From Rhizobium sp. 11515TR (GTDB lineage: Bacteria; Pseudomonadota; Alphaproteobacteria; Rhizobiales; Rhizobiaceae): a DNA stretch of 64,000 nucleotides. The translations under genes and the position numbers were made by a program. Shown here in pieces: positions 26,659-36,013 of the stretch. How positions within the stretch are numbered: the stretch's first letter is position 1; each line of letters begins with the position of its first letter. The notes under the pieces are model-generated. The model saw only the letters and a list, made by a program, of their open reading frames with translations, did not search any database and was not told the origin of the DNA. The stretch is taken from the NCBI RefSeq assembly GCF_002277895.1, contig NZ_CP022999.1, positions 248,001-312,000 on the forward strand, read 5' to 3'.

Positions 26659-27909
26659 TCAGCCGCGCCCATGCGAGGCGCGGGAACGACGGGCGAGCGA
26701 GTCGACGATGACGGCAATGGCAAGAACTGCGCCAGTGATCATATAGCGAAGCGCCGACGACAGATCGAGCATGGTGAGGCCGCTGGCGATCGACTGGATG
26801 ACGATGATGCCGAGCAGTGCCGAATAGGCGCTCCCGCGGCCGCCGAAGAGGCTGGTGCCGCCGATGACGGCCGCCGCAATCGCATTCAGATTGACGTCGC
26901 CTGTACCCGCCTGCTGGCTGGCAGAGGCGAGACGTGCTGCCGCCAGCACACCACCAAGGGCTGCCAACATGGCGCAGAGAACGAAGGCGCTGGTATAGAT
27001 CCTGCGTACGTTGATACCGGCGCGGCGCGCTGCCTCGCGATTGCCGCCAACGGCAGACATCGACCGGCCCCATTGCGTGCGCGTCAGCGCATAATCCATG
27101 ACGATAACAAGCACCACGAACAGGGCGAACATCCATGGAATGCCGCGATCCTGATTGAGATAGAAGGCAACGAATTCCAGAGCCACGGTGATGACTGCTG
27201 CCTTTATCAGCAAGCCGCCAACAGACGGTGTCGATAGATTTGCCAGCTTGCGCCGCCGCACCGCGCCAAGACCCGCAACCAGCATGACGGCACCCGGAAT
27301 GAGCGCGAAGACATAAGCGAGCGGGCGGGGAATGACCAGAAGCTGGCCGAAATTCACGATGGCCGAACCATAGGGTAGATTGATCGAGCCTGTCGCGCCA
27401 AGCAGATAGAGCTGCATGCCAAGCACGGCGAGAAGGCCGGCCAATGTGGCTACGAAGCTCGGCATACCCAGCCGGTTGAACAGCACGGCATAGATGGCGC
27501 CAATCACGCCGCCGACAACCAGCGCCGCCAGGATCGCCAAGGCCACCGGCCAGCCCTCGTTCACCCAGAGCATGCCGACCATGGCCGAGGCGAAGCCACT
27601 GATCGAGCCGACTGAAAGATCGATCTCACCGACCATCAGCACGCATACTATGCCGAGCGAGATGATGCCGACGGTCGAGGCGTCGAACAGCAGATTGGCG
27701 AGGTTGTTGCTCGAAAGGAAGGTCGGGTTGAGCGTGCCGAACACTGTCCAGATGATAACGAGGCCAACGACGACGGGCAGCGAGCCGAGATCGCCGGAAC
27801 GAACCTTGTCGATGGAGGAGCGGATGGTCGCGCCAAGCCCGGTGTCATGGTTGACCCGGACATCGCCGCGGTCAAGCAGCATGGTCGATTGCTTGCTGTC
27901 CTGGCTCAT
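26659..27909 (-). CDS. Sugar ABC transporter permease (RbsC/XylH type)
   Basis: A 416-aa permease with about ten hydrophobic segments of the ribose/xylose BPD2 class. Conserved stretches are [14 protein letters not shown] and [12 protein letters not shown], and near the end [15 protein letters not shown]. The length is close to XylH. The start ATG at 27909 overlaps the ATPase stop by 4 bp. It forms the channel for sugar or polyol uptake with the 27906-28727 ATPase and the 28813-29898 binding protein. Confidence 0.9.
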   Translation of the reverse strand: MSQDSKQSTMLLDRGDVRVNHDTGLGATIRSSIDKVRSGDLGSLPVVVGLVIIWTVFGTLNPTFLSSNNLANLLFDASTVGIISLGIVCVLMVGEIDLSVGSISGFASAMVGMLWVNEGWPVALAILAALVVGGVIGAIYAVLFNRLGMPSFVATLAGLLAVLGMQLYLLGATGSINLPYGSAIVNFGQLLVIPRPLAYVFALIPGAVMLVAGLGAVRRRKLANLSTPSVGGLLIKAAVITVALEFVAFYLNQDRGIPWMFALFVVLVIVMDYALTRTQWGRSMSAVGGNREAARRAGINVRRIYTSAFVLCAMLAALGGVLAAARLASASQQAGTGDVNLNAIAAAVIGGTSLFGGRGSAYSALLGIIVIQSIASGLTMLDLSSALRYMITGAVLAIAVIVDSLARRSRASHGRG

Positions 27910-28727
27910 GGCTGGCCCCCTTCCCTCAATTCCTGCTGGGCCTGACGCCGCACTGCGCGTCGCGACACGGCGTTTTCCGTGGCTCCGGTGATGGCGCTGA
28001 CAAGTTCCTGGTTCGAGGCATCTGGATAGAAGATGCCGTTGTTGCGGCCGAGGCGCAGCACGACGATACGGTCGGCAACGGCGCGCACATCCTCCATGTT
28101 GTGGCTGATCATGATGACACCAAGCCCCTTGTCGCGGACGCGCTCGATGAGGTTCAGCACTTCGGCGGTTTGCGCGACGCCAAGCGCTGCGGTGGGCTCG
28201 TCGAGCATGATGAGTTTCGGCTCGAGCAGCAGCGAACGGGCGATCGCCACCGTCTGCCGTTGACCGCCGGAAAGCGAGGCGATCGGGATGCGCACGCTCG
28301 GAATGCGCGCCGCGAGCTCGTTGAGCAGCGTCCAGGCTCGAACCTCCATGGCGGTTTCGTCGAGCTTCAAAGGGCTCAGTTCCCGGCCGAGGAAAATGTT
28401 GGCAACGACATCGAGGTTTTCGCAGAGCGCCAGATCCTGAAAGACCGTGGCAATGCCGAGATCGAGCGCGGTTGCAGGGTCACTGAGCGTCACCTGTTTG
28501 CCGCGGAATGTGATGGTGCCTGAACTCGGCTGATGAACGCCGGCCAGAACCTTGACGAGCGTCGATTTGCCGGCGCCATTGTCGCCGACGAGCGCCACCA
28601 CTTCACCGGCATGCACATCGAGGTTGATATCCGTCAGTGCCGAGACGGCGCCGAAGTGTTTGGAGATCCCTTTGAGGCTGAGCACAAGCTCGCCGTCCGG
28701 GGCTCTGTGATCGGAAGCGTCACTCAT
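27906..28727 (-). CDS. Sugar ABC transporter ATPase, single domain
   Basis: A 273-aa ATPase with one nucleotide-binding domain: Walker A GDNGAGKST (near 43), signature LSGGQRQTV, Walker B IMLDEPTAALG and H-loop ISHNMEDV. RbsA/XylG proteins of this class normally have two domains (about 500 aa), so this is the half-size form often paired with XylH-like permeases in rhizobia. AAGGTGG precedes the ATG at 28727. It couples to the overlapping permease gene. Confidence 0.9.
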   Translation of the reverse strand: MSDASDHRAPDGELVLSLKGISKHFGAVSALTDINLDVHAGEVVALVGDNGAGKSTLVKVLAGVHQPSSGTITFRGKQVTLSDPATALDLGIATVFQDLALCENLDVVANIFLGRELSPLKLDETAMEVRAWTLLNELAARIPSVRIPIASLSGGQRQTVAIARSLLLEPKLIMLDEPTAALGVAQTAEVLNLIERVRDKGLGVIMISHNMEDVRAVADRIVVLRLGRNNGIFYPDASNQELVSAITGATENAVSRRAVRRQAQQELREGGQP

Positions 28728-28772
28728 GACTCGCCACCTTCTCGGGTTGAAATGCTATCGGATGCGTTTTGC

Positions 28773-28796
28773 CTCCGGCCGCCGAAGCGGCCGGAG
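28773..28796 (-). promoter_or_regulatory. UUCG-tetraloop hairpin between binding-protein and ATPase genes
   Basis: In the transcribed direction the arms CTCCGGCCGC and GCGGCCGGAG form a perfect 10-bp stem closed by UUCG, an exceptionally stable loop. It lies in the 85-bp gap after the binding-protein stop; no U-run follows. It probably stabilises the binding-protein mRNA or attenuates downstream expression. Confidence 0.6.
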
Positions 28797-28812
28797 ACTG
28801 GGAGGAGCAGCC

Positions 28813-29898
28813 TTAACTGCCGATACCGAGCTTCTTGCAGCCATCGGCATAACGGTCGTTGCAGAGCTGTTCCGGCGTCTGGATCGGCTTGCCGTTGACC
28901 GTCTTGTCGATGATCTCGGCCTTCAGATTTTCGGACGTGACCAGGGCCGGCGTGAAGAGCTTGGTCGGCGTGTCGAAGAGCTTCGTGTCCGCTTTCGGCG
29001 TCTCGCCAGAAAGCAGCTCGATCGCAACATTGGCGGCAGCGGCAGCCACGATCTCGCTCGGCTTGGAGATCGTATTATACTGATCGCCCGAAATGATGAG
29101 CTGCAGGCCGGCGATGGTCGCGTCATTACCGGTGACAGGCGGAACCGGATCGAAGCCGGCGGCCTTGAAGGCGGCGACGGCTGCGCCACCGGTACCGTCA
29201 TTGGCAGCGACGACGCCGAGGATCTTCTTGCCGAAGCGGGTGATCTGGCCGCTTGCCCATTGCTGAGCCTTCGGCGGTGCCCATTCCGGCGTGTCGAATT
29301 CAGCCAACACCGGATAGCCGCCGTCGGCCAGACCGGCATGGATGCCCTTCTTGATCAGGCCGGCAGCAGCATCGGTCGGCGAACCATTGATTTCGAGAAG
29401 GCCGCCATCGCCAGCCTTCACGCCCTTCGCCTTCAGATGATCGACCAGCGACTTGGCGATCATCTTGCCGATCTCTTCATTGTTGAAGGAGACATAATAG
29501 TCGGCAGCGGCCGACGGGATGGGCCGGTCATAGGCGATGACGCGTACGCCCTGGCTCTGCGCGAGCTTCACCAATGAAGCGGCGGCCGTCGAGTCCACCG
29601 GGTCGAGCACGATAGCCTTCGCACCCTGCGAGATCGCCGAATTGAACTGCTGCTGCTGACGCGAGGCATCGCCATTGGCGTTCTGGTAGATGACCTTGCA
29701 GCCGGCGCAGAGCTTCTTCATCTCGGCCTGGAAACCAGGGAAATCATGCTCCTCATAGCGCGTCGAGCTCTGGTCGGGCATCAGGAAGGCGACGGTCGCA
29801 TCCGTCACCTTGGCGGATTGGGCGAAGGCGGAAGTGCCGGCCAGAAGACCGACCGCAAGCGCTGCTGCGCCAGCGATTTTCAGTGCGAAATGGTTCAT
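28813..29898 (-). CDS. Sugar/polyol ABC binding protein (XylF/RbsB class)
   Basis: A 361-aa periplasmic binding protein. The Sec signal peptide spans residues 1-26 (ends SAFAQS). The mature part is the type 1 periplasmic fold with VIYQNANGDASRQQQQFNSA and LDPVDSTAAASLVKLA. Overall it resembles D-xylose-binding proteins. The ATG at 29898 follows GGAGAAA. It is the first structural gene of the pentitol operon, preceded by a 200-bp gap with the AraC regulator beyond it on the same strand. Confidence 0.88.
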   Translation of the reverse strand: MNHFALKIAGAAALAVGLLAGTSAFAQSAKVTDATVAFLMPDQSSTRYEEHDFPGFQAEMKKLCAGCKVIYQNANGDASRQQQQFNSAISQGAKAIVLDPVDSTAAASLVKLAQSQGVRVIAYDRPIPSAAADYYVSFNNEEIGKMIAKSLVDHLKAKGVKAGDGGLLEINGSPTDAAAGLIKKGIHAGLADGGYPVLAEFDTPEWAPPKAQQWASGQITRFGKKILGVVAANDGTGGAAVAAFKAAGFDPVPPVTGNDATIAGLQLIISGDQYNTISKPSEIVAAAAANVAIELLSGETPKADTKLFDTPTKLFTPALVTSENLKAEIIDKTVNGKPIQTPEQLCNDRYADGCKKLGIGS

Positions 29899-30098
29899 TG
29901 GAATTTCTCCGTTCCAAATGGTAATGGTTTCCCTCGATCATCGCAGCTGTCCGCACGCGATGCTCTTGTTGATGCGTCGCCGAAGGCGATCTCAGGCCGA
30001 CGCGGCGGTAATTTCGGACAAGCCTTCTCCTTCGGGCGGCAAAGGTGCCTGCCCGTTCGCTTGCCCTGAATTCTGTCTTCCTCCCGTCCTCCCTTGTG

Positions 30099-30983
30099 TT
30101 AGGCGGCCTCCACCGCGCGTGCGTGCTGTGCCAAGAGCGACCTGAACCGGGAGGGCGCCATGCCCTTCTGATCCAGAAAACGCCGATTGAAGTTCGAGAT
30201 ATTGTTGAAGCCTGCCGCAAAGCAGATGTCGGTGATCGTCATCTCGGCCTTGCTCATCAAAAGATGACAGGCGAAGTTGATGCGCAGCCGGTTGACATAC
30301 TGCACCAGCGCCATGCCGGTATGGCGACGGAAGCTCCGCGAAAAGGCGCTTGGGCTCTGACCGGTCAATTCTGCAAGGTCGCATTCGCTGAACGGCTCGG
30401 TGAGGTGCGCATTGATGTAAGCCAAAGCCTGATTGACGCCCGCCGACATGAAGCCGGAGGGATCCGGCTGATAGCCGGCGCTGGCGAGCGTGCGCGTGCC
30501 TTCAGCACGGCTCATCGTATCAAGAATGTTCATGAAGAGCTCGATACGCCGGATACCGGTTGCTTCCACCAGTTCGCCGAGGATCGGGCCAACGATGGCC
30601 GCTGTCTCGGGCGTGAAAAGCGCGCCGCGGCGGCTCGTTTCCAGAATACCAGCGCAGGCCGATAGCTCGGGAAAGACCTTGCTGGCATCGGCAAAGAAGG
30701 ATTCTGAGAATTGCAGCACGCGGCAGCGCAGCGGCAGGGTGACACCAGCGGGCACATCGCTCACCCAATTGTGCGGCAGGTTCGGTCCCGTCAGCACAAG
30801 GTTGCCGGGCTCAAACTCGCCGATAAAGTCACCGATAAAATATTGGCCTGTCGTCGCGACGACATGGTGGATCTCATATTCGGGATGGAAATGCCAGCGA
30901 ACCGTGCGGTAGGGATAGCCGTGCTCCCAGGCCTTGAAGGATTCTCCGCTGCCGATCGCGACCACTTCCAAATCGGGGTTCAT
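30099..30983 (-). CDS. AraC-family regulator with N-terminal cupin
   Basis: A 294-aa regulator. Residues 20-100 form a cupin-like arm domain (WHFHPEYEIHHV); residues 190-290 carry the AraC double helix-turn-helix (FSECDLAELTGQSPSAFSR, then MTITDICFAAGFNNISNF). The ATG at 30983 has AAAGGAGG seven bases upstream; an in-frame upstream extension is ruled out by this. It lies just upstream of the sugar-binding-protein gene in the same orientation and probably activates the pentitol operon in response to its sugar. Confidence 0.88.
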   Translation of the reverse strand: MNPDLEVVAIGSGESFKAWEHGYPYRTVRWHFHPEYEIHHVVATTGQYFIGDFIGEFEPGNLVLTGPNLPHNWVSDVPAGVTLPLRCRVLQFSESFFADASKVFPELSACAGILETSRRGALFTPETAAIVGPILGELVEATGIRRIELFMNILDTMSRAEGTRTLASAGYQPDPSGFMSAGVNQALAYINAHLTEPFSECDLAELTGQSPSAFSRSFRRHTGMALVQYVNRLRINFACHLLMSKAEMTITDICFAAGFNNISNFNRRFLDQKGMAPSRFRSLLAQHARAVEAA

Positions 30984-31141
30984 CGGCAAGCCTCCTTTCA
31001 TCCGTCCGCATTCGTTACGGTCACGGCGCCTCCTCCCAGAGGCCATCGCGTCTTCTATATGGTAAATCTACCCCTCCTAGGCGCCTGCCGCTACTACGCC
31101 TTGTACGCCCAACCGATACTTTTTTGACATGAAGGGTGGCC

Positions 31142-31155
31142 CATTTGGTCAAATG
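31142..31155. promoter_or_regulatory. CATTTG-gt-CAAATG dyad upstream of the AraC gene
   Basis: A 6-bp inverted repeat with a 2-bp spacer lies about 160 bp upstream of the AraC start and 56 bp beyond the stop of the ATPase gene at 31211. It could be an operator, but the motif is short and unassigned. Confidence 0.25.
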
Positions 31156-31210
31156 TGCAGTGCGGCATAGCCAACCGCGTCGCGAGACCCGTATGAGCAC
31201 GAAAGCGGGA

Positions 31211-32164
31211 TCAATCGAGATCGTCGCGAATACAGGCCTTGAACTGCCCCGGCGCAATCTCCCGCAATTGCGGAACTCTCTTTGCGCAGGCGTCGAGCGC
31301 GAATGGGCAGCGCGTTCGGAAGACACAGCCACTTGGCGGGTTTGCCGGGCTTGGAATATCGCCCTTCAGAATTTGCCTGTTACGCCTGCGATCCGGGTCC
31401 GGCGACGGGATGGCTGACAGCAAAGCGCGCGTATAGGGATGTCGCGGTCTGGCGTACAGATCGGCGCTTGCGGCAATCTCCATGATCCGCCCGAGATAAA
31501 GCACGATGACGCGATCACAGAGATATTCGACCACGGCAAGATCATGCGAGATGAACAGCATGGTAAGCGCGAGGCGTTGCTGTAGGCCACGCAGCAGATT
31601 GATGACCTGCGCCTGAATGGAGACATCCAGTGCCGAGACGGGTTCGTCGGCGACCAGAAACTCCGGCCCGAGCGCAAGTGCGCGCGCAATGCCGATCCGC
31701 TGGCGCTGGCCGCCTGAGAATTCGTGGGCATAGCGATTGATCGCGTCCGCCGGCAAATCCACCTGTTCGAGCGCTGCCCGCGCGCGATCCAGCCGATCGA
31801 TACGGCCGCCGATGCGCTGGATCTTCAGCCCCTCGGTCAGGATCTCGCCGATGGTCATGCGCGGCGACAAACTGGCGAAAGGATCCTGAAAAATATACTG
31901 CATGCGCGGCCGCATGCGCCTCAGATCGCCAGTGCCGAGCCTGGTCATTTCGGTGCCGTCGAAGCGCACGCTGCCGGCCGATGGCTCAACCAAGCGCAGG
32001 ATGGACCTGCCGATCGTCGTCTTGCCGCTGCCGGATTCGCCGACCAGACCCACCACCTCGCCTCTCCCGATGTCGAAGGAGATATCACGAAGGATGGAAA
32101 GTCTTGCACCGCGGGACACATAATCCTTGGCAAGATCGCGAACGGAGACGAGCGCTTCGGTCAT
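31211..32164 (-). CDS. Peptide-type ABC ATPase, DppF/OppF type
   Basis: A 317-aa ATPase: Walker A GESGSGKTT (near 41), signature FSGGQRQRIG, Walker B VADEPVSALD, and the C-terminal oligopeptide-transporter extension with cysteines (FRTRCPFALDACAKR) typical of this class. The ATG at 32164 follows the previous stop directly (TAGATG). Last gene of the operon read from 38345 leftwards. It energises import with its partner ATPase. Confidence 0.9.
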   Translation of the reverse strand: MTEALVSVRDLAKDYVSRGARLSILRDISFDIGRGEVVGLVGESGSGKTTIGRSILRLVEPSAGSVRFDGTEMTRLGTGDLRRMRPRMQYIFQDPFASLSPRMTIGEILTEGLKIQRIGGRIDRLDRARAALEQVDLPADAINRYAHEFSGGQRQRIGIARALALGPEFLVADEPVSALDVSIQAQVINLLRGLQQRLALTMLFISHDLAVVEYLCDRVIVLYLGRIMEIAASADLYARPRHPYTRALLSAIPSPDPDRRRNRQILKGDIPSPANPPSGCVFRTRCPFALDACAKRVPQLREIAPGQFKACIRDDLD

Positions 32165-33184
32165 CTAAATCTCCCGCCAGCGGATGCAGCGGCTCGTATG
32201 GCTTGCGTCGACGGCATCGAGGGACGGCACCGTTGCGCCGCAAGCCTCGATCGCATGGGCGCAACGCGGCGCGAAGGCGCAGCCGGATGGCATTCGCATC
32301 AGGCTCGGCACGACACCGGGAATAGCGTATAGCGGCTCTCCGGCCTGCCGCATCCGTGTCGCCTCGCCAAGCCGCGGCATGGAGGCCAAAAGGCCGCGCG
32401 TATAGGGATGCCTCGGATTGCGGAACACGGCTTCCGTCGGCCCCTCCTCGACGATCCGGCCGGCATACATGACGGCGACGCGATCGGCGATCTCTGCCAC
32501 CACACCGAGATTATGCGTGACGAAGAGGATCGCCATGCCGCGCTCCCGCTGTAGTCGCTGCAGGAGGTCGAGGATCTGCGCCTGTATCGTGACGTCGAGC
32601 GCCGTCGTCGGCTCGTCTGCGATCAAAAGCACGGGATCGCAGGCAAGTGCCATGGCAATGGTCGCGCGCTGGCGCATCCCGCCAGATAGTTCATGCGGAT
32701 ATTGCCTGACGCGGCGTTGCGCATCGGGAATTCCGACGCTTTCCAGTAGCGCGATCGCCTCACGCATCGCGGTGGCACGATCTGCCCCCCGATGAATACG
32801 GATCGGCTCGGCAATCTGATCGCCGATGGTCAGCACCGGATTGAGGCTCGACATCGGCTCCTGAAATACCATGCCGATATCGCCGCCGCGGATCTCGCGC
32901 ATACGGCTGTCGTCCAACGCCGCAAGATCGCTGACGATGCCCCGCCTGTCCCGCAACCGGATGCTGCCGGCTACGATCTTCCCGACATTACGCGTCAGCA
33001 GCCGCATCACCGAAAGGCTCGTCACCGACTTGCCCGAACCGGATTCGCCGACCAGCGCCAGCGTCTCGCCCGCATCGATGGTCAGGTCGATATCCCGCAC
33101 CGCGGTCAACTCGCCGCCGCGGGTGCGGAAGACGGTCCTGAGGCCCCTGATATCGAGAACGGGTTGGGCGGCGGGCGTCATCAT
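32165..33184 (-). CDS. Peptide-type ABC ATPase, DppD/OppD type
   Basis: A 339-aa ATPase: Walker [10 protein letters not shown] (near 45), signature LSGGMRQRA, Walker [11 protein letters not shown], and the C-terminal cysteine-containing extension ([15 protein letters not shown]). The start is ATG 33184 (or the adjacent ATG 33181), just after the lyase stop; a longer open frame upstream is a shadow of the lyase gene. It partners with the 31211 ATPase. Confidence 0.9.
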   Translation of the reverse strand: MMTPAAQPVLDIRGLRTVFRTRGGELTAVRDIDLTIDAGETLALVGESGSGKSVTSLSVMRLLTRNVGKIVAGSIRLRDRRGIVSDLAALDDSRMREIRGGDIGMVFQEPMSSLNPVLTIGDQIAEPIRIHRGADRATAMREAIALLESVGIPDAQRRVRQYPHELSGGMRQRATIAMALACDPVLLIADEPTTALDVTIQAQILDLLQRLQRERGMAILFVTHNLGVVAEIADRVAVMYAGRIVEEGPTEAVFRNPRHPYTRGLLASMPRLGEATRMRQAGEPLYAIPGVVPSLMRMPSGCAFAPRCAHAIEACGATVPSLDAVDASHTSRCIRWREI

Positions 33185-33186
33185 GC

Positions 33187-34101
33187 CTACAGCAGCCCCG
33201 TGTTCTTCAGGATCGCATCGATCCTGGCCGTTTCCTCCGCATTCAGCGCCGCGCGCGGGCGGGGCATGATAGCGGTATCGATGATGCCGAGGCTCTTCAT
33301 CGCTGCCTTGAAGGCGCCGATGCCGGCCGCACCGCCGCTGACGCGGCCCTGCGCGACCCGGACGATCTCGAACAGACGGCAAAGCCTTTCCTGCTCGCGC
33401 CGGGCCGCCGCCCAGTCGCCGCGCTGTGCGGCATCCCACAGCCGCACATAGCCATGCGGATCGACATTGGCGATGCCGGGCACCACGCCATGCGCGCCCA
33501 TCAGAAGCGCATTGTCGACGACGGTTTCGGAGCCCGTCATCAGGAAGATATCCTTGTGATCGGCAAGATCGAGCAGCGCATAGCGGAAATTGCCGTCGTC
33601 GCCGCTGGAATCCTTCAATCCGATGATGGTGCCTTCCCTGGCGAGCGTCACCACGGTTTGGCGCTGCAGCTTCACGTGCACACAGACCGGGATGTCATAT
33701 GCGACGAGCGGTACATCGACGGCATCCCGAATATAGCGGAAATGGTCCAATATCTCTGACTGGCTGGTCACCGTATAGAAGGGAGCTGTAACCACGACGG
33801 CGTCGGCACCGGCCTCTTTTGCGATTTTCGAATGCGTGATCACGCGGTCTGTCGTGGGGTCGATGACACCGACCAGCAGCGGCACCCGCCCGTTCACGAC
33901 CTTGGCGGAATGCTCGATAATCTCGCGCCGTGTCTTTTCGTCGTGGAAGACGACTTCGCTGGTGGAGCCCAGCACGAAGACGCCGTGGCAGCCGCCATCG
34001 ATCAGATGCTCCAGCACCCTCGTATAGGATGGATAATCCACGGTGAAATCGTCGTTCAGCGGCGTTACAACGGGAGGCACCACGCCCTTGAATTTACTCA
34101 T
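33187..34101 (-). CDS. DapA/NanA-family lyase or aldolase
   Basis: A 304-aa (beta/alpha)8 barrel of the dihydrodipicolinate synthase/N-acetylneuraminate lyase family. The Schiff-base lysine is Lys163 ([10 protein letters not shown]) and the catalytic tyrosine Tyr135 (LVAYDIP). The GTTGE loop of true DapA is GSTSE here, so lysine biosynthesis is unlikely. These enzymes cleave or dehydrate 2-keto acids. Sitting inside an ABC-import operon under an FCD-GntR regulator, it probably acts on the imported compound or its product (sugar acid, sialic-acid-like or hydroxyproline-derived). ATG 34101 is preceded by an AG-rich site. Confidence 0.88.
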   Translation of the reverse strand: MSKFKGVVPPVVTPLNDDFTVDYPSYTRVLEHLIDGGCHGVFVLGSTSEVVFHDEKTRREIIEHSAKVVNGRVPLLVGVIDPTTDRVITHSKIAKEAGADAVVVTAPFYTVTSQSEILDHFRYIRDAVDVPLVAYDIPVCVHVKLQRQTVVTLAREGTIIGLKDSSGDDGNFRYALLDLADHKDIFLMTGSETVVDNALLMGAHGVVPGIANVDPHGYVRLWDAAQRGDWAAARREQERLCRLFEIVRVAQGRVSGGAAGIGAFKAAMKSLGIIDTAIMPRPRAALNAEETARIDAILKNTGLL

Positions 34102-34121
34102 TGTCTCTTTCTTTCCTGGGT

Positions 34122-34993
34122 TCAACGAAGCTCGGCGCGCGGATCGAAGGCATCCCTCAGCCCGTCGCCGATGAAATTGATGGCAAGGACGGCAAGCACC
34201 AGCGCAGCGCCGGGAAACAGCCATTGCCAGGGATATTGTTCGAGAACGGCTGTGGAGCGGGCCGCATTCAGCATATTGCCCCAGCTCGCCGCGGGCGGCG
34301 CAATGCCGAGCCCGAGAAAGGAAAGCCCGGCCTCCAAGAGGATCGCATTGGCGACCTGCGTCGTGGCGTAGACCACCAGAATATCGATGCAGTTCGGCAT
34401 GCCGTGGCGCAGCAGCAGGTGCGGCAGCCCTGCCCCCATGCCGCGCGCGGCGGTGACGAAATCGCGTTCGCGCAGTTCCAGCAGCCTAGAGCGTACCATG
34501 CGGGCCAGCAGCGGCCAGGACAGCAGCGATATGACTGTTATCGTCGGCAAGATACCCGTGCCGGTGATGGAGGCCAGCACCAGCAGGAAGATCACGGGCG
34601 GCAAGGTCATGACCAGATCGACGAAGCGCATGCTGAGCGCATCCGCCCAGCGGCCGGCAAAGGCAGACACGAAACCGAACAGAAAGCCGATGATGGCCGA
34701 AATGTGGAACCTGCCGCGACCATCAGCGATATACGGCCGCCTTCAAGCACTCTGGCAAAGACATCGCGCCCGACGCCGTCCGTTCCGAACCAGTGCGTCG
34801 CATTGGGCGGCGCGTTCATGGCCACGAGATCGATGTCATTGGGCTGGAACCGCCACCAAAGAGGATAGCTGACGATCAGCAGCAGCATGGGCACGGCGAT
34901 GCAGACGCCGAAAAGGGCAGCCCCGTTCAGCCGGAAGCGATCGAATGCCCGGGCAAGTGGCCCATGGCTTGCTCGTTCGGTTCGCGCCAGCAT
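34122..34993 (-). pseudogene. DppC-type ABC permease interrupted by a frameshift
   Basis: The frame from ATG 34993 encodes a DppC N-terminal half ([31 protein letters not shown]) and then turns into nonsense. The second half ([20 protein letters not shown] through [16 protein letters not shown] to [10 protein letters not shown]) continues in another frame to 34122. The switch is at about 34700-34706, where one base appears to be missing. Joined, the two parts give a normal-length permease (about 290 aa). Either the gene is broken, leaving the importer without one membrane subunit, or this is a sequencing error; no long homopolymer is present there. The rest of the operon is intact. Confidence 0.8.
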
Positions 34994-34996
34994 CTC

Positions 34997-35956
34997 TCAG
35001 CTCACCTTGATGCGCGGATCGATCACCGCATAGGCGAGATCCGTCAGCAGGTTGACGAGGATGACGCAGGCGCCGATGACGAGCGTCGCCCCCATGATGA
35101 CGGGATAGTCGCGCGACGTGACCGCATCGACGAGCAGCAGGCCCATGCCTGGCCAGTTGAAGACGCTTTCGATGAAGATCGCACCGCCGATGGCAAGCCC
35201 TATGGTCGAGCCGATGACGGTTACGACAGGCAGGAGCGCATTGCGCAGAGCGTGCTTGACGATCACCCAGAATTCGAACACGCCCTTGGCCCGCGCTGTG
35301 CGCACATAATCCTGGTTGAGGACCTCCAGCAGCGAAGCGCGCATATAGCGCATGATGAGCGCGGCTTGCGCGATCGCCAGAAGCGCGGCCGGCAGGATGA
35401 GATGCCAAAGCAGGTCGCCGATGGAAAAGTCCTCGCCGGGCGTCAGCATGCCGCCCGAGGGCAGACAGCCGAGACGCACGGCAAAGATATAAAGACCAAG
35501 AAGCGCGCTCAGAAAGGCCGGGCTCGATATGCCGGCGAGCGCCAGCACGGAGAGCGAGATATCCGTGACCGAATTGCGCCTGACGGCGCCGATGACGCCA
35601 GCGGCAATGCCGGCGACGATCGCCATGATCAGGGCCGAGCCCATCAGCAGCACCGTCGGACCGATGCGGGACAGCACGAGCGTCAAGACAGGCTGATCCA
35701 GCCGCTTGACGGAATAACCGAGATTGCCCTGCAGAGCCTGCTGCAGCCAGCCGACATATTGCAGCGGCAGCGGCCGATCCAGCCCGAGCCGCTCACGCAG
35801 ATCGGCCATGGCTGCGGGAGACAGGGGCGTGCTCGGATCGATATAGGCATCGATCGGATCGCCAGGCGTCAGCCGCAGCAACACAAAGACCAGCACGCTC
35901 AAGGCTATGAGCATGCCGATGCCGATTACCAGACGCTTGAGACCATAGTGAAGCAT
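34997..35956 (-). CDS. Peptide-type ABC permease, DppB type
   Basis: A 319-aa inner-membrane permease: first helix [19 protein letters not shown], then [11 protein letters not shown] and the family's [18 protein letters not shown]. The cytoplasmic loop is [27 protein letters not shown]. The ATG at 35956 has AGGTTCG upstream; an in-frame start at 36010 would add a polar tail and almost touch the binding-protein stop. The stop is 3 bp before the frameshifted partner permease. Confidence 0.88.
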   Translation of the reverse strand: MLHYGLKRLVIGIGMLIALSVLVFVLLRLTPGDPIDAYIDPSTPLSPAAMADLRERLGLDRPLPLQYVGWLQQALQGNLGYSVKRLDQPVLTLVLSRIGPTVLLMGSALIMAIVAGIAAGVIGAVRRNSVTDISLSVLALAGISSPAFLSALLGLYIFAVRLGCLPSGGMLTPGEDFSIGDLLWHLILPAALLAIAQAALIMRYMRASLLEVLNQDYVRTARAKGVFEFWVIVKHALRNALLPVVTVIGSTIGLAIGGAIFIESVFNWPGMGLLLVDAVTSRDYPVIMGATLVIGACVILVNLLTDLAYAVIDPRIKVS

Positions 35957-36013
35957 ATCGAACCTATGTTTCGAGGAAGGCGCCGGCCACAGAGCCTGCG
36001 GCCGGCTCAAAAC

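Noticed and set aside
33187-34101. Calling the lyase DapA (lysine biosynthesis)
   Set aside because: The GTTGE loop is changed to GSTSE and the gene sits in an import operon with an FCD regulator.
34607-34993. Reading the two permease fragments as two separate small genes
   Set aside because: Each lacks half of one continuous DppC fold, and they join exactly at a single-base frame change.
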